Assembly: GCA_003542655.1 (NCBI GenBank)
Contig: DPKF01000185.1
Location: 1 to 5,296, forward strand
Source of the DNA: Holosporales bacterium
Lineage (GTDB): Bacteria > Pseudomonadota > Alphaproteobacteria > Paracaedibacterales > UBA11393
Direction of reading: 5' to 3'
DNA length: 5,296 nt
Shown here piece after piece: positions 1-5,296 of the stretch; the stretch's first letter is position 1, and every line of letters begins with the position of its first letter. The position numbers and the translations under genes are program-made. The notes under the pieces were generated by a model. It saw only the letters and a list, made by a program, of their open reading frames with translations, ran no database searches and was not told the origin of the DNA.

Positions 1-1202
1 GTTCTATTTTCATCTGTTTTTGAATTCATATTCAATACGTTTTGACCTGCCACATACCCTGATGACCAAGCCCATTGAAAATTATAGCCGCCTAACCATC
101 CTGTCACATCAACAACTTCCCCAACAAAAAAAAGGTGTGGCACTTTTTTGCTCATCATTGTTTTAGATGATAATTCATTTGTATCAATACCCCCAACAGT
201 GACTTCTGCTTTTGCGTAGCCCTCACTGCCATCAATTATCGCTTTAAACCCATGTATGCGATCTGCAATTTGAAATAACGCCTCTTTTTTCATATCCGTC
301 ATACTGTGTTCACAATCAGAAAACATAACATCAACAAAACGATTCGGTAAATACTGCTTTAAAAACTTTGAAACCGTTTGTTTGGTGTCTTTGTGTTTTA
401 TAAATTCATTTTTTAGATCGATATCAGGTAGTAGATTTATGCTTATTTCCTCTTGAGAAAATTTATCCATATAAGAGGATATTTGCAGTATTGCAGGACC
501 ACTTAACCCCCGATGTGTAAATAAAATATTTTCTCTGAAATTTCTATTTTTATAAGACACAATTGATGGTTGCGATACACCACTTAAAGATGCATACATT
601 TCTTGCATACAGGAATCCACCTTAAGGGGTACAAGTGCAGGTTGTGTTGCCAACACTTTAATGCCAAATTGACGGGCAATTTGATACCCAAAATCTGTTG
701 CCCCCATCCTGGGGATTGATAATCCACCTGTTGCAACAATAACAGCCTTGGCAATGATAACTCCCTCCGTTGTATCAAGCGTAAAAATATCTTTTTTAGA
801 GAGTGATTTTACTGTACAGTTTTTTTTTATATCCACATGCCGACACTCATGCAATAGCATGTCGATAATTTGCTTAGAAGATCCATCACAAAAAAGTTGT
901 CCTAAGGTTTTTTCATGAAAATCTATTTTATACGCCCTAACTAATTTTATAAAATCATGCTGTGTGTATTGTGATAGCGCTGACTTCATAAAGTGAGGAT
1001 TTTTTGAAATATAGTTTTCAGGTGCTGCATTAATATTGGTAAAATTACACCTGCCGCCACCAGAAATTCGAATTTTCTCACCAATTTTATCAGTGTGTTC
1101 AATAAGGCAAACGGTTAACCCACGCTTAGAAGCTTGTGCAGCTGCCATAAGACCTGCAGCACCGGCACCAATCACGACAACATCTATAGAATAATCAACC
1201 AT
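1..1202 (-). CDS. HI0933/YhiN-family FAD-dependent flavoprotein (C-terminal end cut by window)
   Basis: The reading frame is open from the ATG at 1200-1202 to the left edge, 400 codons with no stop. The N-terminus carries a dinucleotide-binding Rossmann motif (GAGAAG, residues 12-17) and, at 41-56, the GEK...SGGGRCNxTN block typical of the HI0933-like family (Pfam PF03486, TIGR00275). A second family block lies near the C-terminus: VTVGG at 334-338, then SKTMMSK, GEVVDVTG at 361-368, GGYN at 371-374 and GYVAG at 382-386. Family members are roughly 400 residues, so only a short tail is missing. These are cytosolic FAD oxidoreductases (E. coli YhiN, relatives of clostridial BaiN). The physiological substrate of most members is unknown, so I assign no reaction. 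The gene follows the transporter by 23 bases on the same strand and is probably co-transcribed with it. The only Shine-Dalgarno-like run (AAGGA, 1218-1222) is 15 bases from the ATG, which is long; no better in-frame start exists before a stop at 1212-1214. Family assignment is very secure. Confidence 0.95.
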   Translation of the reverse strand, partial: MVDYSIDVVVIGAGAAGLMAAAQASKRGLTVCLIEHTDKIGEKIRISGGGRCNFTNINAAPENYISKNPHFMKSALSQYTQHDFIKLVRAYKIDFHEKTLGQLFCDGSSKQIIDMLLHECRHVDIKKNCTVKSLSKKDIFTLDTTEGVIIAKAVIVATGGLSIPRMGATDFGYQIARQFGIKVLATQPALVPLKVDSCMQEMYASLSGVSQPSIVSYKNRNFRENILFTHRGLSGPAILQISSYMDKFSQEEISINLLPDIDLKNEFIKHKDTKQTVSKFLKQYLPNRFVDVMFSDCEHSMTDMKKEALFQIADRIHGFKAIIDGSEGYAKAEVTVGGIDTNELSSKTMMSKKVPHLFFVGEVVDVTGWLGGYNFQWAWSSGYVAGQNVLNMNSKTDENR

Positions 1203-1225
1203 AATAAGCGCTATATATCCTTAGG

Positions 1226-2605
1226 CTAAGCATGTTCTACTGCTTGCATACGTTTGCTCATAAGGCGCACAACCCAAAACATAATCAACCCGCAAACAAA
1301 TATGATTCCTAACAGAAAAGGTGCAATATCGGCCATGTTTTTTGTGTTTTGCGCCATCATTAATGTAGTCGCAATATAAGGAGATAACATTTTTCCTAAT
1401 ATCACAGTTCCTATAAATTCAAAAATAATACGCCCTTTTGTTTGTTCGCTTTTACTAAGATAAAAATAAACCATGCCTTTTAAAATAAAAAACATACTAC
1501 TAAACATGCTTATTAGAATGGTACAAAAAACACTTCCATAAAGGTATATTTCTGCTTGTGTTTTATGAAAAATCACACCTAAATATTTAGAAACGTCAGG
1601 TAATGCAATCAACATCAGCATAATTATTGAAGCGGTAACAATTGCAATGGGAATTAATCTTGCAACAAAGCCCCATGATTTTTTGTATAGTAAACCAACA
1701 CCAGCCAGCACTAAGAAAGACACTTCTATCAAACCCTTCATCTGTAAAATATTACCCATAAAGACGTTATATTTAGATGACACATATGTTGCGTCTCCAC
1801 TAATCGCAAGAAAAGTTTTTAAATAGTCTTTTATAAGTGAATCAAACATATGCTTGGATGTATAAAGCAGAACCATCAATAATAACAATAAATAGAGAGT
1901 AGGTGATGTGAGGGCTTGTTTCAGACTATCGGTAAACGAAATGTGTGTTTCTGCTGGTGTATCTTGCCCCTCCTTTTCGTCAAACGATAATATGTTTTTA
2001 TATAGATAGTAATAGCCATATTGTGCGATAAGACATAGACCTATCGAAAGCAGGAGGTAAATGCCCTTATTGTTAGAAAAAGAAAATGACACATCTAAAA
2101 GTGTTATTGGAATTAAGGCAAAAGAAATGAATACAAAAAATATAGGAAAAACACGCTTGCAATCTGGTATGGAAAATATTTGTGTTACAAGCGTCCAACA
2201 TAAAACAGTTGTGATTAACCTGAAGGAATCTAGTAAGACTAAAATGCTACTCGGTTTGTTTTTTAACAATTCGGGCATAAATGCTGATAAAATATAGGTA
2301 ATAGCAAGGCCAATGATATATACATTTAACACTGTATGAAAAAACTTTTTTGGCGAAAAATAATGTATGCCGACAAGATAAAGGGGAATAATACCCAGTA
2401 AAAAAAAGGAACTACTGAACTTAACAACTGATAAATTTTCCATATGGTAATTTACAATCATTATATTCGTAAAATCTCTTATGAATGTGGATGCTGTCAT
2501 CAAACACATGAAAATAATAAACAGTGGTATGAATTTCTTCATATCAGATATTTTTATTGGCCAAAAATGAGCACGAAGGCCTGTGAATTCTTGTTGTGAT
2601 TGCAT
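1226..2605 (-). CDS. Divergent NTT/Tlc-family (ATP/ADP translocase-like) nucleotide transporter
   Basis: This 459-residue protein is strongly hydrophobic, with about 11-12 predicted membrane helices from residue 25 to 446 and a short charged C-terminal tail. It aligns from memory with the TLC ATP/ADP transporter family (PF03219). Matches include the N-terminal LRxxxWPI...KKFIP entry (10-27), FIRD in the first helix (41-44), CWTLVTQI then KR-F-P (136-154; compare FWxFANQI...AKRFYP), KYNVFMG (278-284; compare YxxFMG), SWGFVA (310-315) and ILGK (402-405; compare RLGKSGG). NTT proteins are inner-membrane carriers that intracellular bacteria and plastids use for ATP/ADP exchange or nucleotide and NAD uptake. 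Several diagnostic features are missing: the LRDxKD lysine is T46 (RDFTN), the glutamate-tryptophan of the ELW helix is absent, GKSGG is GKMLS, and the cytosolic DATK...YIPLD loop is gone (around 384-391). It is also about 40 residues shorter than typical NTTs. The substrate cannot be predicted. The start at 2605 has a weak GAGA-type ribosome site upstream. Family call is fairly sure; activity is open. Confidence 0.82.
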   Translation of the reverse strand: MQSQQEFTGLRAHFWPIKISDMKKFIPLFIIFMCLMTASTFIRDFTNIMIVNYHMENLSVVKFSSSFFLLGIIPLYLVGIHYFSPKKFFHTVLNVYIIGLAITYILSAFMPELLKNKPSSILVLLDSFRLITTVLCWTLVTQIFSIPDCKRVFPIFFVFISFALIPITLLDVSFSFSNNKGIYLLLSIGLCLIAQYGYYYLYKNILSFDEKEGQDTPAETHISFTDSLKQALTSPTLYLLLLLMVLLYTSKHMFDSLIKDYLKTFLAISGDATYVSSKYNVFMGNILQMKGLIEVSFLVLAGVGLLYKKSWGFVARLIPIAIVTASIIMLMLIALPDVSKYLGVIFHKTQAEIYLYGSVFCTILISMFSSMFFILKGMVYFYLSKSEQTKGRIIFEFIGTVILGKMLSPYIATTLMMAQNTKNMADIAPFLLGIIFVCGLIMFWVVRLMSKRMQAVEHA

Positions 2606-2751
2606 GGCGATTCTCTTTTTAAACTGCTTTATTGTCGTCTTACTTTGTCGTGTATATTTTATTACAGTATGCAGCTTTTAAAAGAATCTTGTATAGGCAA
2701 TTTCAGCCATTTATGTTTTTGGGGCATCTAATTTTTGGCTGGCGTTCAATA
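2606..2751 (-). other. Non-coding gap between Nudix gene and transporter gene
   Basis: This 146-base AT-rich stretch has no plausible gene. It is long enough to hold a separate promoter for the transporter and flavoprotein genes. A TAAAAT-like -10 element is visible on the minus strand (near 2656-2661), but no convincing -35 box lies upstream of it. An imperfect arrangement of CAGCCA (2704-2709) and TGGCTG (2736-2741) could pair across a 26-base loop, but it has no following T-run and is not a credible intrinsic terminator. Whether the two gene pairs share a transcript is unresolved. Confidence 0.4.
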
Positions 2752-3339
2752 TTATATTGATGCTCTTCTTAATAGTAGTTTGAGTTTTTTTATAAATCGC
2801 TTCATATGTGGATCAGAATTTTGATAAGGTATGTCATCAAATGAAAACCATTGAATAGCATTAAATTCACGTTCTTCAAATGTGTATTTTTGTTGATGAG
2901 AACCCTTTAAGACGTACCATAAACTAACGTCTATATGACCTGCAGTTAAGCCAACTGTTGTGGTTGAAGTTATAAATACGGGATCTTCATACAAAAAATC
3001 AGCCTTTACACCCAGTTCTTCTAAGCATTCACGTTCAACAGTCGTTTTTGGATCCTCATTTATTTCAACATGGCCACCTGCTGGCAGCCAAAGCTTTGCC
3101 TTTTTATGATCGACGAGCAGTATTTTGGAAGTTTCTTCATCAACTAAAACAAAATATGACACCAAATGTTTAAGGGGTACATCTGGTTTGTTGATACGAA
3201 AAATTAATGCCCCACTTTCAATCCACGCTAATGATTCATCAATATGTTGTTTTTCAAGTGCGTCAAAGGGGCTTATTGCAGATGCTATAATAGTATAGAT
3301 ACGGTTTGTTGCAATTTTACTTTGTTGTGCCGGTTGCAT
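2752..3339 (-). CDS. Nudix hydrolase with N-terminal extension
   Basis: This 195-residue cytosolic protein has a perfect Nudix box at residues 89-111 (GX5EX7REUXEEXGU). The metal-binding and catalytic R103, E104, E107 and E108 are all present. Nudix enzymes use divalent cations to cleave nucleoside diphosphates linked to a second moiety, such as NTPs, ADP-ribose, NADH or nucleotide sugars. In front of the fold is an extension of about 55 residues with the pattern PFDALE...SLAWIESGA-IFR and then KHLVSYFV (24-64). I recognise this from one bacterial Nudix subgroup (the cd03674 type, with LWLPxGGH before the box at 83-90); its substrate is not well defined. The start overlaps no other gene: the preceding Nudix stop lies 3 bases upstream (TAA TGA ATG), so translation is probably coupled. 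An AGGA run sits 11 bases before the ATG. It differs clearly from its neighbour in length and flanking residues, so the pair is not a recent tandem duplication. Confidence 0.93.
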   Translation of the reverse strand: MQPAQQSKIATNRIYTIIASAISPFDALEKQHIDESLAWIESGALIFRINKPDVPLKHLVSYFVLVDEETSKILLVDHKKAKLWLPAGGHVEINEDPKTTVERECLEELGVKADFLYEDPVFITSTTTVGLTAGHIDVSLWYVLKGSHQQKYTFEEREFNAIQWFSFDDIPYQNSDPHMKRFIKKLKLLLRRASI

Positions 3340-3342
3340 TCA

Positions 3343-3807
3343 TTAAATCATCCTGCTTTCAAAAGATTCCTGAGCCGATAATGTTAACCATTTAGGAATT
3401 AATTCTTTCAAAGGCTCAGCTCTAAGATCTATTTCAGATAAACTAGAAACAGGTACCCAAATAAGTTCGATATGGTTTTCTGGGGATTCTATTTTTTTGT
3501 CTGATTTTAAATGCTTAGATTCAGCTTCAAAAACAAAATTATATTCATGATTATGGCAAATGCTATTACGGCCTGGCTCAAAGCTATATTCTAAGCAACC
3601 TAAAAATCTTTTCTCCTGACAGTCAAAACCTGTTTCTTCTTTTAATTCTCGAAGCAAAGAGGCTCTGGCTGATTCTCCATTCTCAATGTGACCACCAGGT
3701 AAAAAATAAAAATTGATCTTTAAATCAAGTGTCTTGCAGAGTAAAATATTATCTTGATCAATAATTACTGCCCTACTTAAAACATGTATTTTTTCTTTAT
3801 TGTTCAT
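3343..3807 (-). CDS. Nudix hydrolase, MutT/ADP-ribose pyrophosphatase-like
   Basis: This is a compact single-domain Nudix protein of 154 residues from the chosen start (156 if the ATG at 3811-3813 is used). The Nudix box is perfect (GX5EX7REUXEEXGU) and occupies residues 39-61, preceded by FYFLPGGH. The catalytic and metal ligands are R53, E54, E57 and E58. The protein is predicted to be cytosolic and to hydrolyse a nucleotide-diphosphate compound. The general layout (SRAVIID...ILLC near the N-terminus, IELIWVPVSSL after the core) resembles COG1051/MutT-type enzymes, but the substrate cannot be read from sequence. Two ATGs lie two codons apart. The AAAGG ribosome site (3816-3820) is 8 bases from the second and only 2 from the first, so I chose the second, at 3805-3807. 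It is the first gene of a minus-strand pair; its TAA is 3 bases before the next Nudix gene's ATG. Confidence 0.92.
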   Translation of the reverse strand: MNNKEKIHVLSRAVIIDQDNILLCKTLDLKINFYFLPGGHIENGESARASLLRELKEETGFDCQEKRFLGCLEYSFEPGRNSICHNHEYNFVFEAESKHLKSDKKIESPENHIELIWVPVSSLSEIDLRAEPLKELIPKWLTLSAQESFESRMI

Positions 3808-3815
3808 AAGCATAA

Positions 3816-3820
3816 CCTTT
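3816..3820 (-). promoter_or_regulatory. Ribosome binding site that decides the Nudix start
   Basis: AAAGG on the minus strand is separated by 8 bases from the ATG at 3805-3807, and by only 2 bases from the in-frame ATG at 3811-3813. Usual spacing is about 5-9 bases, so the inner ATG is favoured. Confidence 0.6.
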
Positions 3821-3976
3821 TTAGAATTTATAGTTGATTTAGCGGAGAAGGTACAGGAGACGTTTAGGAAAACCGATTAACCCCTTTCTTCTGACGTTAG
3901 ATTACCTATTTTCTAAGTATCAGTAAAGAAAATATGCCTTTCATGACGTAGACTTATTTCTTGAATAATCTACTTT
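3821..3976. promoter_or_regulatory. Divergent promoter region between the Nudix pair and tssE
   Basis: This non-coding stretch separates two divergently transcribed groups, so it must contain or adjoin promoters in both directions. On the minus strand, TATAAA (3827-3832) is a possible -10 element placed just before the Nudix ribosome site; no good -35 box is visible at the right distance. Three GACGT pentamers lie here in the same orientation (3859-3863, 3893-3897, 3945-3949). The last two are preceded by T and all are followed closely by T/A-rich AG, so they may be sites for a regulator. No ORF or RNA gene was recognised. Confidence 0.4.
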
Positions 3977-3981
3977 ATGAT
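3976..3981 (+). promoter_or_regulatory. Possible -10 element for tssE
   Basis: TATGAT matches the sigma-70 -10 consensus at five of six positions. It would start transcription near 3988, giving a leader of about 28 bases before the ATG at 4016. The -35 position holds no good match, so this is weak. If it is right, the upstream in-frame ATG at 3977 cannot be used because it lies inside the promoter. Confidence 0.28.
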
Positions 3982-4000
3982 ATCCTATGCATATAGATAT

Positions 4001-4006
4001 TTGGAG
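4001..4006 (+). promoter_or_regulatory. Ribosome binding site for tssE
   Basis: TTGGAG lies 9 bases before the ATG at 4016-4018. The alternative in-frame ATG at 3977 has no Shine-Dalgarno-like sequence before it. This site is the main reason for choosing 4016 as the start. Confidence 0.6.
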
Positions 4007-4015
4007 CTTACGTTC

Positions 4016-4525
4016 ATGTCCCTTGCTAAAGTCAATCGTTATAAAGAACCTAAAAGTTTTTTAGGTGCACGTCCTCTGTTATTTGACAGGCTTGTTGACC
4101 TTGATGCGATGAATCCTTTTGAATCTGCTGATAGTCATTACTTAACAAAAGATCAGGTTAAACACTCCATTCAGCTAGAAATTAGTCGTCTGTTAAATAC
4201 AAGAAGGGCAGAGGGCATGCCAAAGAACGAAGATGATGTTTTTGCAGATTCAGAAGAAAATCTAAGCGCACCATCTTATTTTGGATTACCTGACTTTCAA
4301 TCTTATGATGCTGCAAATATACAGGACTGGGATTTAATAGCCAATCTTATAAAAAATGCTATTAACTATTTTGAAACACGTATTAAAAATATTACCGTAG
4401 AAGTGATTAATTTTGATAATAATAAGCAACTTTTAGAGATTAATATTGCAGGCAGCCTGAATTTAAAAAAAACAAAGGGAGAAGTAACCTTCCCTGTTGT
4501 GATTGATTGCACGCCACGACGTTAA
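4016..4525 (+). CDS. tssE: TssE, type VI secretion baseplate wedge protein (gp25-like)
   Basis: TssE is the T6SS counterpart of phage T4 gp25. It sits in the cytosolic baseplate with TssF, TssG and TssK, where it helps nucleate assembly of the contractile TssBC sheath. The 169-residue product shows the family landmarks in order: RPLLFDRLVD (19-28), a helix ending in LLNTRR (59-64), SYFGLPDF (87-94), and AINYFETRI (115-123) followed by the beta-rich C-terminal part. The length is normal for TssE. The RPLLFDRL start distinguishes TssE from phage and tailocin gp25 homologues. One oddity is that the usually invariant EPR triplet reads ETR (120-122), with E and R kept and proline replaced by threonine. 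The start at 4016 is preferred over 3977 because of the TTGGAG site 9 bases upstream. It heads a plus-strand group divergent from the Nudix genes, with a lipoprotein gene 60 bases downstream. No other T6SS component is visible in the window. Confidence 0.88.
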   Translation: MSLAKVNRYKEPKSFLGARPLLFDRLVDLDAMNPFESADSHYLTKDQVKHSIQLEISRLLNTRRAEGMPKNEDDVFADSEENLSAPSYFGLPDFQSYDAANIQDWDLIANLIKNAINYFETRIKNITVEVINFDNNKQLLEINIAGSLNLKKTKGEVTFPVVIDCTPRR

Positions 4526-4585
4526 CTAAATATTAAATAGTGTGTAGTATATTAATAGTTAGTACCTGTTAGGCCGATTTTTAAA

Positions 4586-5296
4586 ATGCGCTATATTCTC
4601 TGTTTACTCTTCATTTTATCGAGTTGTTCAATTTTTGTGTGTACTCCTTATCCGAAGGAAAAATCGGCTCTATCCGCAATAGAACAACCAATACTAAAAA
4701 AACCTGTACACTTTCAGGACCCTGCTGTTGCTAGCAATACAGCATCAGCTTCTGCACAAGCCGACTTTGCACCAGCGGTTTTTCCAAACTATTTTAGTTT
4801 TATTCCTAAAGCAAAAGCATTGGCGTTGATTGATAAAAGCATCGCCTCTGTTTTAAGCCGCCTACAAATTCCTTATATTGATCCTGCGCGCCCTACAAAA
4901 GCGGATGGAACACCCAATATTCAAAAAGAGGGTTTTTTTATCACCCTAGAAGGTATGATTCATGCTAAAGACCCGGGTGCAAAGGTTTATATTTCGGGCG
5001 GCGTGGTGCGCAGTATTTTAGGCTATATTTATAAAAAACTATATCACGAACATCAACGTGCCCTTGCTGAGGCCGTCAATAGGGCAGATGTTGATATGGA
5101 AGCACTTGTGCGTGATACCTTTGACCGCATGATTGATGGGCGCAGTCGAAAATCAACCAATAATGATGATGCGTTATTAGAAATCTATCAAGTTGATCAA
5201 GATGTTGACATGTTAACAGCCCTTGGTATTGGTAGTGATTTGGATATTTTGGTAAAATTCTCTGCGGGTTTTAAAGGCGATAAAAAAAGGGTGATG
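4586..5296 (+). CDS. Predicted lipoprotein with nucleotidyltransferase-like motifs (3' end cut by window)
   Basis: The frame is open for 237 codons from the ATG at 4586 to the right edge. I do not recognise the family. The first 14 residues form a short lipoprotein signal peptide with lipobox LSSC (11-14); serine at +2 points to the outer membrane. Residues about 25-75 are low-complexity and rich in A, P and S, resembling a linker. The folded part follows. YISGGVVRSILG (135-146) resembles the GGxVRDxLLG motif of the poly(A) polymerase/CCA-adding class, and GSDLDILV (216-223) offers an acidic pair D218/D220 like the [DE]x[DE] metal site of the pol beta fold. About 75 residues lie between them, longer than usual, and the arginine is followed by S rather than D. 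This could mean an NTase-like enzyme or a chance likeness. It is longer than, and unlike, TssJ, the usual T6SS lipoprotein. A weak AGG ribosome site lies 12 bases before the ATG. Its position after tssE suggests, but does not prove, a T6SS link. Confidence 0.8.
   Translation, partial: MRYILCLLFILSSCSIFVCTPYPKEKSALSAIEQPILKKPVHFQDPAVASNTASASAQADFAPAVFPNYFSFIPKAKALALIDKSIASVLSRLQIPYIDPARPTKADGTPNIQKEGFFITLEGMIHAKDPGAKVYISGGVVRSILGYIYKKLYHEHQRALAEAVNRADVDMEALVRDTFDRMIDGRSRKSTNNDDALLEIYQVDQDVDMLTALGIGSDLDILVKFSAGFKGDKKRVM

Noticed and set aside
584..778. Minus-strand open frame of 64 codons
   Set aside because: It overlaps the flavoprotein gene in a different frame; the flavoprotein frame carries the family motifs throughout this stretch.
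2061..2297. Plus-strand open frame of 78 codons
   Set aside because: It lies entirely antisense within the transporter gene, its product resembles nothing I know, and the transporter frame is clearly the real one.
1226..2605. Generic major facilitator superfamily drug transporter
   Set aside because: The WPI...KKFIP entry, FIRD, KR-F-P and FMG positions follow the NTT/Tlc pattern, and no MFS signature between helices 2 and 3 was seen.
2704..2741. CAGCCA/TGGCTG inverted repeat as a terminator after the Nudix pair
   Set aside because: The stem is only 6 base pairs with a 26-base loop and no T-run follows on either strand.
3977..4015. Upstream in-frame ATG as the start of tssE
   Set aside because: It has no ribosome site, adds 13 residues with no family similarity, and overlaps a possible -10 element; the ATG at 4016 has TTGGAG at good spacing.
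4586..5296. TssJ, the T6SS outer-membrane lipoprotein
   Set aside because: The open part already exceeds the usual TssJ length, and the sequence shows GG-VVR and DLD motifs with helical stretches instead of a small beta-sandwich pattern.

Overview
The window is AT-rich by eye and gene-dense, with six protein genes. Four lie on the minus strand (positions 1-3813) and two on the plus strand (4016-5296), separated by one divergent intergenic region of about 200 bases. The combination of an ATP/ADP-translocase-family (NTT/Tlc) transporter, a type VI secretion baseplate gene and low GC suggests a host-associated, probably intracellular proteobacterium. A protist endosymbiont of the Holosporales/Rickettsiales type, or a Legionella/Coxiella-like gammaproteobacterium, would both fit. 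The lineage is an inference; no rRNA or strict taxonomic marker is present.

Minus strand, in order of transcription (right to left). Two Nudix hydrolases lie head to tail with only 3 bases between them (3343-3807, then 2752-3339). Both have a perfect 23-residue Nudix box, but they belong to different subtypes. After a 146-base gap comes a polytopic membrane protein (1226-2605) that aligns with the NTT nucleotide transporters but lacks several of their diagnostic residues. It is followed, 23 bases on, by a HI0933/YhiN-type FAD flavoprotein (1-1202) whose extreme C-terminus runs off the left edge. A possible common theme is nucleotide or dinucleotide import combined with clean-up or salvage by the Nudix enzymes, but this rests on gene order alone.

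Plus strand. The first gene is tssE (4016-4525), the gp25-like wedge protein of the type VI secretion baseplate. Next, after 60 bases, is a predicted lipoprotein (4586 to beyond the right edge) that is not TssJ. Its GG-V-V-R and D-x-D motifs resemble the nucleotidyltransferase (pol beta-like) fold. The two genes may form the left end of a T6SS locus that continues to the right.

The most interesting items are the divergent NTT-like transporter next to two Nudix enzymes, and the unrecognised lipoprotein behind tssE. No RNA genes, insertion sequences, CRISPR arrays or convincing intrinsic terminators were seen.
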